From: Cryptomeria japonica
Lineage: Eukaryota > Streptophyta > Pinopsida > Cupressales > Cupressaceae
Length of the DNA stretch: 64,000 nt
Direction of reading: 5' to 3'
NCBI RefSeq assembly: GCF_030272615.1
Contig: NC_081411.1
Coordinates: 215,122,654 to 215,186,653 of the forward strand
Below the pieces are notes generated by a model. The model had not been told where the DNA came from. It did not search any database and worked only from the letters and a program-made list of their open reading frames with translations. The position numbers and the translations under genes were made by a program. The first letter of the stretch is position 1. Each line of letters starts with the position of its first letter. Below, one piece after another: positions 34,352 to 46,245 of the stretch.

Positions 34352-34390
34352 TTTTTGCTTGTTGTGTTTGACTATATGTCTAATGAAAGA
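34352..34390 (+). pseudogene. Second partial copy of the hinge exon
   Basis: About 30 bases (gtgtttgactatatgtctaa plus flanks) repeat the hinge-exon sequence at 33861-33885, reading LLVVFDYMSNE. The remainder diverges. It is a local duplication, of unknown mechanism, on the far side of the MITE. Confidence 0.55.
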
Positions 34391-34613
34391 GTTTCCTACA
34401 AGAAATATGAAACAGTCTTATATTACTGTAAACTATTTATAGATCTATATACAGCCATGAACTTTTAAAGATCCTTTCCTTTCTCCTTCTCTTTCCTTTC
34501 TCTTTCTCTTTCTCTTTCTCTTTTCTTTTTGTTTTTGTTTTTATTTTTCTTTTTCTTTTTCATTTTCATGTGGATAAATTCCTACTTCTGAAAATACAAA
34601 TTTATTCCAAATG
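34391..34613. other. Intron remnant with CT-rich tract
   Basis: 34475-34565 is a ctttctctttctc-type run, a plausible polypyrimidine tract for the acceptor (atgacag at 34607-34613). Confidence 0.45.
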
Positions 34614-34919
34614 ACAGAGCCAGGAGATAATCAAGTCCTTGATTGGCCCACCAGAAAGAAGATAATCAATGGAGTACCGAGCGCACTTGTGTATCGTCAA
34701 GAGAGTGCCGATGTGTGCATAGCGCACAGAGATATTAAACCAACAAATATTCTTATTCATGAGGATTTCAATACAAAAGTTTCAGATTTTGGAATTGCAA
34801 GAAAACTTCCGAAAGGGAAATATATGGATATTAAAAATGGCGAGGAAAGAGGAGTATACGTAGATTTTGAAGAAGAATTAAATGACCCGCATCATTCAAC
34901 CGGAGCTGCAGGCACAGTG
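34614..34919 (+). CDS. Kinase catalytic-loop exon
   Basis: The exon follows the acceptor ag at 34612-34613. It reads EPGDNQVLDWPTRKKIINGV, then the catalytic loop CIAHRDIKPTNILI (HRDxKxxN intact), then KVSDFGIARKLPKG with DFG intact. The activation segment is longer than usual and acidic (EERGVYVDFEEELND) before GAAGT. The expected YLHE before the loop reads YRQE. The donor is poor: tgtaaag follows GGCACAG and creates a stop if unspliced. The sequence indicates that the ancestral kinase was catalytically competent, unlike pseudokinase MLKL proteins. Confidence 0.7.
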
Positions 34920-35126
34920 TAAAGTTTCCCTGCCTTAAGAGATGTCTATCCATGATAAATAAAATTAATTATTGTCTCTGTCATTCGTGTTTATATATAT
35001 AACTACTATTGGCTCCCGCATTGTAGGTGTCCCTCAAAGAGGCAATTCCTAAGGCATCCTGATGTTAAGAACAAAATTTGTATCGATTTATTTACTTTAA
35101 TGTAAACAAACATTAACGAGCATTGA

Positions 35127-35206
35127 TATAATTTCATTGCATGTCCTTGTTCGGCAGAGGTTACGTATAATTTCATTGCATATGTCCTTGTTTGGCAGAG
35201 GTTACG
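35127..35206 (+). repeat. 40-bp tandem duplication at a splice acceptor
   Basis: tataatttcattgca...cagaggttacg occurs at 35127-35165 and 35166-35206. Each copy carries a cag acceptor and the first exon bases, so there are two competing acceptors 40-41 bases apart. Confidence 0.85.
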
Positions 35207-35489
35207 TAGCCCCAGAATGCATTCGAACTGGTCACGTGACAAAGAAGGCGGATATTTATAGCGTTGGATTGCTTATGTTGAATTTGATATCTGGCAAAAG
35301 ATGTATAGAAATCGATGGTATTACAAAGAAGATGCAGAGTCTTGTGTTACTGGTAACTCTACCATTATCTTTATGAAAATTGCTGCTCCAAATTTTGCTA
35401 TGGATTCAGCTAGACAAATAACTCTACATTCTTTCTGTGTGTTTACAGGCAAACGAGTTATCTGATGAGGATCGACTTGGGGAACTAAT
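35199..35489 (+). CDS. Kinase C-lobe exons (APE region onward)
   Basis: 35199-35352 encodes RGYVAPECIRTGHVTKKADI, then YSVGLLMLNLISGKRCIE, the APE and DxxSxGxxLLELxxGK blocks of RLK kinases. It ends at donor ctg/gtaact. 35449-35489 (acceptor tttacag) encodes ANELSDEDRLGELI and is then cut by the copia LTR. The frame resumes at 41366 on the far side. The phase with the preceding exon is not exact, in line with decay. Confidence 0.75.
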
Positions 35490-35767
35490 TGTTTGATTAT
35501 GAAGAGCGAATAAATGAAAAATAAAAGTGCAGAAAAACAGAAAGAAAGAAAGAATGAATAAAGACACAACACAGAATTTTATGGTGGTTCACTCGAATTG
35601 GCTACGCCCACATTAACAAGGGAATTCTTGTATTAATCTCTGTTCTTGTTACATTTTAATAATGCACAGCAGCAAACATATATAATGGCTCCAATACGTA
35701 AGGCTCAGGACGCTGAACAGCCAAGTGAATTGGAGGGAAGAAGGCTATTGGTGTTTCATCTTCAACA
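35490..35767 (-). repeat. 3' LTR of the copia element
   Basis: tgtttgatta...tcttcaaca. 10 differences to 40615-40892 by direct comparison. It interrupts the kinase exon after ELI. Confidence 0.95.
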
Positions 35768-35779
35768 ATCTCCCACTTG
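35768..35779 (-). other. Copia polypurine tract
   Basis: On the minus strand caagtgggagat abuts the 3' LTR start. Confidence 0.8.
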
Positions 35780-35822
35780 AAACCCAATCGCTGCTGCAGA
35801 GATTCCCCTACTTGCCCTGCTA

Positions 35823-37730
35823 TCAGAGTTTGACAAGGCTGAGAGAAGTCCGATAGAACTCAAACTTCGCCCTTGTCACAGTGTTCGTGAGTGCATCAGC
35901 TGGATTCACCTTTGTATCAATCTTAGCAACCCGTAGCTTGCCTTCTTCAACTACACGGCGAATGAAATGTTCCTGTATATCAATGTGTTTAGAACAACAA
36001 TGAGATGAATGATTATGAGCCATAAAAATGGCACTGCTACTGTCACAAAAAAGAACATAATCATTCTGTTTACATCCCAGCTCACTCAATAAGCGCTGCA
36101 ACCAAATCATTTCTTTGGCCCCTTCGGATAGAGCCATATACTCGGCCTCGACAGAAGAAAGAGCAACTGACTTTTGTAACCTAGAGGCCCAATTGATTGC
36201 TGCTCCGGCAAATTTGAAAACATATGCTGATGTAGATCGGCGTGTGTCCAGATCACCACCCAAATCAGAATCAACATAACCCTGTAGCTGAAGTTTACCT
36301 CCACCAAAACATAAAGAATAACTGGAAGTCCCTTTCAAGTACCTCATAATCCACTTAACAGCATCCCAATGAGCCTTGCCGGGATTGCTCATAAATCTGC
36401 TAACAACTCCCACTGCGTGAGAGATATCTGGTCGGGTGCAAATCATGGCATACATAAGGCTACCAACTGCAGATGAATAAGGAATACATTTCATAAAGTC
36501 TTGATCTTCTTGTGTCTTAGGACACATATTGGAAGATAGACGAAAATGATCAGGTAGAGGAGTGACAACAGGCTTAAGATCCTTTATACCAAATTTGTCC
36601 AAAACTTGACTGATATATTTTTCTTGAGACAACCTGATTTCTTTGTTCTTCCTATCCCTGATTATATTCATTCCAAGTATACGTTTCGCAGCCCCAAGAT
36701 CTTTCATGGCAAAATTGCAAGGTAATAGTTGTTTCAAATCACAAATAGTTTTCATTCTAGAACTTGTAACCAGCGTGTCATCAACATAAAGTAGTAATAA
36801 AACAAACTCACCGGAATCAAGCTTCTTGTAGTAGACACAAGGATCAGCCTCACAATGAATGAATTAATGCTCAGCCATGAAACGATCGAACTTACGATAC
36901 CACTGTCGTGGGGCTTGTTTGAGCCCATACAAACTTCGTTTCAGTTTACAGTATAAGTGTTCCTGACCCTTTTTGACGAAACCTTCAGGCTGTTCCATAT
37001 AGAGTTCTTCTTCGATATCGCCATGAAGAAATGTGGTTTTAACATCCAACTGTTCAAGCTCAAGATCATTAGCTACGACTAAACCCAACACAGCATGAAT
37101 GGAAGTCATTCTCACAACTAGGGAGAAAATTTCATTGAAGTCTATCCCTTTTTTCTGATCATAACCCTTTACAACTAGCCTGGCCCTGTAATGTTTCTTA
37201 CCGCCTTCTTCTTCCTTCAATCGATACACCCATCGATTTTTCAAAGCTCGTTTATGAGGAGGAAGTGACACCAAATCCCAAGTTAAATTGGTCTGCAGGG
37301 AATCCATTTCATCTCGCATTGCCTCCATCCATTTTTCACTATAAGGATCATGACAGGCTTGTTTAAAGCTAATTGGCTCTGTCTGATTAGTGAATAATAA
37401 TTCTGGACATTCAGCTAGCAATAATTCATAATCTTTAAACTTTCTTGGAAGTCTCCTCTGCCTAGTGGATCTTCTTAACCCAGTAGTTGAATTGTTAGTT
37501 AAATTTTGAGACAAATTTGGATCCCTATTTTCATTTCCCTGTCCATTGCCAACATTGTTTGACAAAGAATTCTTTCCATTACTAGTGCAGGTATGTTTCT
37601 GGTTCAAATCCACAGAACCCTCCTGCATTATCTTTGTCAAACCAGGATTTGGGAGAGTCTGTCCAAAAATGCCCCCTATGCTTGAAGACAAATTTGTTGA
37701 TTGGGGCAGATACACTGATGAAGAGGTCAA
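35823..37730 (-). pseudogene. Copia reverse transcriptase and RNase H
   Basis: Read leftward. RT starts in 37730-36864 with WMEAMRDEMDSLQTNLTWDL, then KNRWVYRLKEEEGG and LEQLDVKTTFLHGDI (DVKTxFLxG), and CKLKRSLYGLKQAPRQWY. A stop at about 36864-36866 follows RFMAEH. The catalytic LYVDDTLVTSS lies between the two open parts near 36800-36770. RNase H in 36755-35823 has CTRPDISHAVGVVSRFM, GYVDSDLGGDLDTRRSTSAY and SSVEAEYMALSEGAKE. This matches plant copia elements closely. The stop just before the catalytic motif prevents full-length RT. Confidence 0.9.
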
Positions 37731-37784
37731 TGATCTTTGATTGCGTATGAGTTGTGAAGAGAGGCATGGCAGTAGAGAACATTG

Positions 37785-39530
37785 CTAGTGATTTACCACG
37801 TTATTACTCCTATCACATCCCACGCTAATGTCCCTTGGCGGTTTCAATGAATCGAAACCTGCGCTGGATGAAACTGGAGATGGTGGTGACCTGCGTGATG
37901 ACAGAGGTAAATAATCCATGCCAAAATTCCCATCAAATTCTGGCTCAATGTTTCTTGGTAAACCTATAGTTGCTGCGCGGGAGGAGTCAGAGTCATGTGG
38001 GTCTGTATCATTTGGAAATTGCTGCGATGTGTCAAACCCTACGTTGCTAGAGACTTGGCGAGAGGAGTAGGGATCGATGGGCAAAGACACATTACGAATT
38101 GTTTGAGTGTTGGGCAAAAAAAACTGTGAGCTTGCCACTGGGCACCGTGGAGAATTTTCAGCCTCTGGTAAGACTTCATAATCTCCTTGTAAAGGATGTA
38201 TAACTGTTCTAAAAAATTCAGATTTCTCATGTGAAGTGACTTTACTACGCTGGGAATTATCAATCCCAAAGGAATCAGACTCATTCTGACTGGAGACATG
38301 TGATGAAGAAACAAGTCCAGACCCCAAAACAGAGGTTGGAGAAGTAATCGAGGTAGGAGACAACCTCAAGGGCTCTTGTGAAACATTGTTATCAAAAACA
38401 AAGAGGGGCACATATTCTGTGGTATCAATGGGTTGTGCTAGCATTGTTGGGAAACAGTGTTCATTAAACACCACATCTCGACTTCGAATTATCTTCTTTT
38501 CAAGCAGATCCCATAACTGAAAACCATATTGGTTTTCACCATAACCAACAAAGATACAACGTCTTGATTTGGAATCAAGCTTGGAATGCTTTTCCTTAGG
38601 AATGAGAGCAAACGCTTCACAACCAAAAATTTTGAGATAATGATAACTAATTTTCTTACCCAACCAAGTCTCCTCTGGAATGTCAAAGTTCAAACAAGAT
38701 GAAGGCGCTCGATTAATCAAATATACTGCTATATTATAGGTTTCGGCCCAAAATTCCTTACCCAATCCAGCATTCGAGAGCATGCAACGAGCTCTCTCAA
38801 GAATTGAACGATTGAGTCTTTCAGCTGCACCGTTCTCTTGAGGAGTAAAGGGAACAACTTTAATCCGACGAATACCATTGTCAGCACAAAAACTATCGAA
38901 CTCTGAGGAGCAAAATTCTCCTCCATTATCTATTTGCAAACACTTAATTTTGCGGCCACTTTGATTTTCAGCGAAAGCTTTAAATAGCTTAAATTTTGAA
39001 AATACTTCAAATTTTCTTGATAACATGTAAATCTAGACTTTCCTTGTGCAGTCATCAAGGAAAGTTACAAAATAATTAGCACCTCCAATTGATGTTACCT
39101 CCGTGGGACCGAAGACATCGGAATGAATTAGCTCCAAGGGCACGCTCTTCTTCTCATGACCGGTCCTTAAGAAGCTAACCCGCTTCTGCTTGCCATAGAG
39201 ACAATGTTGGCAAAAATCCAAGTCAATTGATCTTAGACCTAGTAGTTGCTCTCTCTTAAGCATAATGGAGAGTCCCTTTTTACTCATGTGACCGAGTCTT
39301 TTGTGCCAAAGTGCAGTCCCGCTGTCTTCAATTGTCATAGCAGCTCCCACTTGATCGTGATTATTAAAGACATATAAACTGCCAACTTTATTTCCCTTTG
39401 CTACCACAAAGGCCCCTTTAGTTATTTTCCAAGAATCAGAAGTAAAAAATACATGACAGCCTTGATCATAAAGTTGACTTACAGAAATTAAGTTCCTCTT
39501 GAGTTTAGGAACATGACAAACATCCTTCAA
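37785..39530 (-). pseudogene. Copia integrase
   Basis: 39530-39033 carries the GAG-pre-integrase and HHCC zinc region (LWHKRLGHMSKKGL, then DFCQHCLYGKQKRVSF) and the first catalytic Asp in LELIHSDVFGP. After a stop near 39032, 39026-37785 has the second Asp in CLQIDNGGEFCS and the Glu in FTPQENGAAERLNRS, completing the DDE triad. Then come FGCEAFALIPKEKHSKLD and the copia-typical FVGYGENQYGFQLW. A long Ser/Pro/Asn-rich linker leads to RT. The stop between the two Asp residues disables it. Confidence 0.9.
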
Positions 39531-39554
39531 GAGCCATTTGCTTCCATCTACCAG

Positions 39555-40553
39555 CTACAACAAAATATTACCTTTCCCAATAATTTCACATGCTTTATTG
39601 TCGCCTAAGTACACTCTTCCAAATTGCCCTTCTTCATAATTAGTGAAGGCTTCTATGCAAGAAGTGGCATGAAAAGAGGCTCCGAAATCAAGTACCCATG
39701 AGTTTAATGTAGTGTTGGTTGTAGAAAGAACTAAAACACCATCATCTTTATCATAAACTGCATTAACTTTGCTGTCCCGCACTTTTTCTTGTGCTTTCTT
39801 GTAAGACCGACAATTCCTTTTAGTGTGGCCAGCCTTACTACAAAACCAACATTCACCATCACGACCTCTAGATTTCGATCTCTTTGCAGATTTAGATCTA
39901 TTTCTGTTATTATACTTGCCTCTTTCTTGATGCCTTTTAGTGCTTACTACCGTCAAAGCTTCTCCAGAAGAAGGCTCTTGATTCTTTCTTCTCATATCTT
40001 CACTGAGAAGAGTACCTACAACATCATCAAAATTCAACTTGTTTTGGGCTGCGACCAAAGTGCTGACAGCCATTACAACGCCTTCCCAGCTATTAGGTAG
40101 CGAACATAATAACAAAATTGCCTTAATTTCATCATCTAAAGTGATGCCAATTGAATTTAATTGATTCACTAAGGTGTTGAATTCATTCAAATGGTTTGAC
40201 AGGATTCCACCTTCCTTCATTTTCAGATTATAAAGTTTTTTCATAATATATACCTTATTAGATGCTGAAGCCATCTCATACATTGATGAAAGTTTATCCC
40301 ACAAGTCTTTAGAGGTTTTCTGCGATGAGACATTAAACAACACATTGCTGGATAGCGAAAGAAAGATCATCGCTCTTGCCTTTTTGTCCATTTTTTCCCA
40401 CTCTGGGTCAGATAGAGTGCCTTGTCCTTTGGCCTTTCCTTCCAACGCTAATGCAAGATCCTGCTTAATCAACAGTGACTCCATCTGCACCTTCCAAAGT
40501 CCGAAATTTTGACTTGCAAATTTCTCAATTTTCCACTTGTCCGCTTCTTCCAT
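39555..40553 (-). pseudogene. Copia gag and protease
   Basis: I choose the ATG at 40553-40551 (MEEADKWKIEKFASQNFGLW), just after the primer site; the in-frame Met at 40697 lies in the LTR. The UBN2-type Gag body includes KTSKDLWDKLSSMYE and NHLNEFNTLVNQL. The zinc knuckle CWFCSKAGHTKRNC is intact. The protease begins WVLDFGASFHATS, where the catalytic motif DSG has become DFG (Ser to Phe). That would weaken or abolish catalysis, since the second residue is normally Ser or Thr. The frame ends at the stop at 39555, before the integrase ORF. Confidence 0.88.
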
Positions 40554-40600
40554 AATTCTGGAAATTTTACACCGAATTTCCCAACTAGCTTCACCACCGA

Positions 40601-40612
40601 GCTCTGATACCA
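40601..40612 (-). other. Primer-binding site, initiator tRNA-Met
   Basis: On the minus strand TGGTATCAGAGC lies two bases inside the 5' LTR. Confidence 0.9.
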
Positions 40613-40614
40613 AT

Positions 40615-40892
40615 TGTTTGATTATGAAGAGTGAATAAATGAAAAATAAAAGTGCAGAAAAATAGAAAGAAAGAAAGAATGAATAAAGACACAACACAAA
40701 ATTTTATGATGGTTCACCCGAATTGGCTACGTCCACATTAACAGGGGAATTCTTGTATTAATCTCTGTTCTTGTTACATTTTAATAATGCACAGCAGCAA
40801 ACATATATAATGGCTCCAGTACGTAAGGCTCAGGAAGCTGAACAACCAAGTGAATTGGAGGGAAGAAGGCTATTGGTGTTTCATCTTCAACA
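40615..40892 (-). repeat. 5' LTR of the copia element
   Basis: 278 bases, the same length as the left copy. Its outer end joins mid-exon kinase sequence (cacgtgacaaag). Confidence 0.95.
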
Positions 40893-41165
40893 CACGTGAC
40901 AAAGAAGGCAGATATTTATAGCGTTGGATTGCTTATGTTGAATTTGATATCTGGCAAAAGATGTATAGAAATCGATGGTATTACAAAGAAGATGCAGAGT
41001 CTTGTGTTACTGGTAACTCTACCATTATCTTTATGAAAATTGCTGCTCCAAATTTTGCTATGGATTCAGCTAGACAAATAACTCTACATTCTTTCTGTGT
41101 GTTTACAGGCAAACGAGTTATCTGATAAGGATCGACTTGGGGAACTAATTGATCCTCGATAACTC
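40893..41165 (+). pseudogene. Second copy of kinase C-lobe exons
   Basis: 40893-41149 repeats 35233-35489 without gaps and with two substitutions (g/a in the codon after KK, and gatgag/gataag, which turns DED into DKD). It includes the intron between the two exons. It then runs on past the copia breakpoint into gatcctcgat, the true exon continuation (ELIDPR), before the filler at 41159. It thus represents the right-hand side of the original exon. Confidence 0.85.
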
Positions 41166-41365
41166 TACATTCTCTCTTTTTATATAGTTTTAAATTATAC
41201 TATATTTATTTTATAAATAAATTATATTTTTTTAAAATTAAATATTTTTATGTTGATGAATCCCCTTCAAAGAATCAAGGAGACAACATTTTATTATTTA
41301 ATAGCCTACAATGATTCAGGGGTAGTGATTATTTAAATAAATTTCTTGTTGTTCCTGTAAATTGT
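41159..41365. other. Filler insertion splitting the last exon
   Basis: The exon sequence ggaactaattgatcctcgat is present on both sides (41141-41160 and 41366-41385). Extending it to 25 bases includes one mismatch. Between them, 41159-41173 copies ataactctacattct from the intron upstream (41078-41092), and 41177-41223 is the exact reverse complement of 42055-42101 downstream. The rest is AT-rich and of unknown origin. Confidence 0.75.
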
Positions 41366-41531
41366 GGAACTAATTGATCCTCGATTACTCAAGATGAGAG
41401 GGTTTGACTCGGAGAGCATATTGAGAATGACCCAAATAGCTCTGTCGTGCACTCAGTTTCAAGCTGAATACCGCCCAACAGCATCCGACATGTTTAAATT
41501 TCTTTTGTCAGAAAGTAGTCCTTTCCAATGA
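41366..41531 (+). CDS. Last kinase exon
   Basis: Reads ELIDPRLLKMRGFDSESILR, then MTQIALSCTQFQAEYRPTAS, DMFKFLLSESSPFQ and a stop at 41529-41531. This is the C-lobe end (subdomain XI with the invariant Arg in YRPT) of RLK/Pelle kinases. The short tail lacks any extra domain. With the copia element, duplicate and filler removed it joins ANELSDEDRLGELI without a gap. Confidence 0.75.
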
Positions 41532-43235
<1,704 letters not shown>

Positions 43236-44408
43236 ACCTTATAAAAATAATGATGTTTTAATGATTTAAATAAAAATATTATTGTTATTATTTTTATAAG
43301 TAAATTGTAATTGTTGGTTTTCTTAATTAAAAAAGGAGTACAAATTAGTTTATTGGATTTTGATAAAGATCTAACTTTATTGTCACCTTTTACATGACTA
43401 TATAAAAAAAACATATATCATTCTTATAAAATTCTTTTTATTTTCTTCTCGCAATCAAGTCATGGCTCATTTGGAATGAAAATGGATTCTAAATTGAGTT
43501 ATCTATCAATTAGCACTTCTTTTGGTGGTCACTGGCAATCACTTGCTAGGATGTACGCCTTGTCAAATTTGCTTGGCTTTGTGCTTTAAGGATTTATAAC
43601 CATGGGGAATGTACTATTTTAAATCTAAATATTTTACTTAAAAGAATTTTAGAGGTATTCTCACACATTCACAATAGGGAAAAATATGATAACAAAGACT
43701 CAAAAAATTCATCTATGATTGGAGTAGATTTTTAAATCCAAACACAACAAACATTGTAGTAGATAAGATTGCTGATTTAAAGTTTTCTATCCATTAAATC
43801 AAGCATATATAAAAAGGGTCACATATTAATTTGAAAGTGAGTTTGCCACCATCTAATGTTGATTTGAACATCATGATTATGCATACTAACAAGGGAGAGA
43901 TATTGAAGTTTAGGAAGAAATCCAAACTTGGAGCTATCTTTTAAACCCCTGACCTATATACTCAAGTAAGAGGAAAATCATTCGCCCAAGAAGTGTCAGT
44001 CCATACTTTCTACCGAAAGGGATAAAATTCACTACATTCCCTAACGAATATAACTTATTCTATTAGATTTTTTCATAGGTACCCTATCCATTTATATCCT
44101 CTCATCAGTTATCCTAGCCTTCCTTACTTTTCCTTGTCTATAATATTTCTATATTAGAATCATTACATATAGTGATTTTTTTTTATACATGATATAAGAA
44201 TTTATTAGCATAAGTGTTTATCCTTTTGTTGTATTAAATTTCTTATCTTACACCTCTTTCATTGGTGTAGATTGAATAATTTAGAAGGTTAGTAGATTAT
44301 TTATGGGAGTTGTCTTTCTTAATGCATCAAGTATCTTGCATTAAGAAATTAGACCTAGATGGAACTTTTAAAAGTGACAGCCACTTTTTGTAACATAAAT
44401 AAAAATCT
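43236..44408. other. No gene seen
   Basis: AT-rich. A short perfect inverted repeat (cttaatgca...tgcattaag) lies at about 44319-44346. The last five bases, aatct, are the target site of the large chromovirus. Confidence 0.45.
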
Positions 44409-46202
44409 TGTCACAACCCTTCTTTATCACTTTTTGATTTGATACAAATCTAATATATCTTTTTGGTTGAGCTATTGAAAATGATTGAATGAATATTATA
44501 AAAGAATAAATAATGGACCCACATACACACTTGGAGGATATAATTTAAATAGGCATTATTTATTTATTCTTTTTCCCATTCCCAATTATGGCACATGTTG
44601 TAGGAGAAATTAGAATCTTCTAGATGAATCTTCAATACCTTGCATGTAACTCCCCCACTAGGATATTAATCAATTTTGCATGGGTCCAATATTGGAAAAA
44701 GAATCTCATTCTTAATTAATTTCTCTAGATAGTGGAATTAAGGGTTTTTTCCTATATATTGTATGCAATTTTTCAAAAGAGGGGGTTGGTTATTCTTTGA
44801 AGAAAGTTTTCTCAAATAGTTGTTTTAGTAGTCATAGTTTCATTTGGAGAATAGTTAAGGTTGGGTTGAAGAAATTTTTTCAAGCTTGCAAGGAAGGATC
44901 AAGGGAGGCTAGTTGAAGAATTCAAAGGGGATTCTACATCAAGTGCAAGTATCTAGGTTCTTTTATTTATTTATTTGAATCATGCATCTTGTTCTTGCTG
45001 TGAATTAGATTAATAAAATCTCGTTTCAGTTTCTTGTTGCGAATTTGATTAACTAAATGAAATCTTGTTTCAATTTCTTGTTGTGAATTAGATTTCTTGT
45101 TTTGCTGTGAATTAGATTAATAAAATCTTGTTTCAATTTCTTGCAGTGAATTAGATTAATAAAATCTTGTTTCAATTTCTTGCTGTGAATTAGATTAACT
45201 AAATGAAATCTTGTTTCAATTTCTTGTTGTGAATTAGATTTCTTGTTTTGCTATGAATTAGATTAATAAAATCTTGTTTCAATTTCTTGCTGTGAATTAG
45301 ATTTCTTGTTTCAATTTATTGTTGTGAATTAGATTAATGAAATCTTGTTTTAGATATTTGTTGTGAATTAGATTAGATAAATAAAATCTTGTTCAATTTC
45401 TTGCTGTGAATTAGATTAAAGAAATAAAATCTTGTTTCAAACTCAAAATCTTTTATCCCTATAAATAATTTTTTTCTCTATGCATATAATCATTGTATTA
45501 AGAAATCTCGCTATGTGATATAACATTTCAAGTAGGAATTCTTCTCAGATTTATTGTATAAAATCCCTATGGAAATATTATCTTGTTTTTAGAAATCTCT
45601 CTCTGTGAATATCAATTTCTTGGAAATCTCATCAAATTTTTTTATTATCTCAACATAAGACAGATTTGTTGAATATGATCTCTATGAAATCAAAATTTAT
45701 ACATGTACCTATCTCTTAAGAGATTTAGCTCTTTGTTGTATTGCTGCCTCAAATTCAAGCACAGTGTATTTCCTTGGGCTCCTGTGAGATCATCTAAAAT
45801 AAACTTCCTCTATTATCTTCCATGCCTGTGAATAAATTCTTTTTCTTATTTTTATAATAACATTTTTTTTATATCATTAAATAAACTGGAATGAAAACCA
45901 TATATATATATATATTAATTTATACAAAAAGTGTAATAAATAAATAAGTTAAAGTAAAGTCTTTATACACGAAGCATTTATCGGGCAACGTGCAGGGGGA
46001 GGCGATGTTAATGTAACCGTCGGGGAGGTGGTACCCTCCACTTCCCCTGCGGTCACTATTATGGCAGGGGCCGCAGGGGGAGTGGAGGGGCCCACGGTGT
46101 CCCCTCATCTCTGCGGGCTTGCACCTGCAGGTCTGCAGGGGTGATGGGACCCATGGGCCCCACTCCCCACTAACTCTTAAACACAAGGTTTCGCTTTTTT
46201 TT

Positions 46203-46245
<43 letters not shown>

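Larger units (their letters stand above)
35490..40892 (-). mobile_element. Ty1/copia retrotransposon, 5.4 kb
   Basis: LTRs of 278 bases at 35490-35767 and 40615-40892, with the primer site inside the right LTR and polypurine tract inside the left, so it lies on the minus strand. Domain order gag, protease, integrase, RT, RNase H defines Ty1/copia. There is no 5-bp target duplication (ctaat left, cacgt right). Instead the 257 bases left of the element (35233-35489) are repeated on its right (40893-41149) with two differences. The LTRs differ at 10 of 278 positions. The polyprotein has a few stops and is near-intact in length. Confidence 0.9.
23770..41531 (+). pseudogene. HeLo/MLKL-like domain protein kinase gene, broken
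   Basis: One plus-strand multi-exon gene. N-terminal exons (24036-25387) encode an alpha-helical domain resembling the HeLo/MLKL N-terminal four-helix bundle. A linker exon (26007-26336) follows, then an RLK/Pelle-type kinase split over 26590-27165, 33806-33912, 34614-34919, 35199-35489 and 41366-41531. No signal peptide or transmembrane helix is seen, so it was probably cytoplasmic or membrane-associated. The catalytic residues survive, but exons are split by a palindrome, a 6.6-kb block, a MITE, a copia element and a filler insertion, with in-exon stops and frameshifts. Intact paralogues may exist elsewhere. By family analogy such proteins act in immune signalling and cell death; that role is inference. 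Confidence 0.65.

Noticed and set aside
35455-35480. ctgatgagg near 35461 as a second hammerhead core
   Set aside because: No stem II and no GAAA follow, and it lies in conserved kinase coding sequence (LSDEDRL).
40554-40697. Start of copia gag at the in-frame Met at 40697
   Set aside because: That Met and the next 40 or so codons lie in the LTR and primer site; the ATG at 40553 gives the usual Gag start.
44319-44346. Short perfect inverted repeat as a terminator or hairpin RNA
   Set aside because: Nine-base arms in AT-rich DNA are expected by chance, and no transcript lies next to it.
45920-46186. Minus-strand Cys/Pro/Gly-rich ORF in the GC-rich LTR island, with a related one at 55230-54882
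   Set aside because: It lies in both LTR copies, differs in frame and stops between them, and matches no family.
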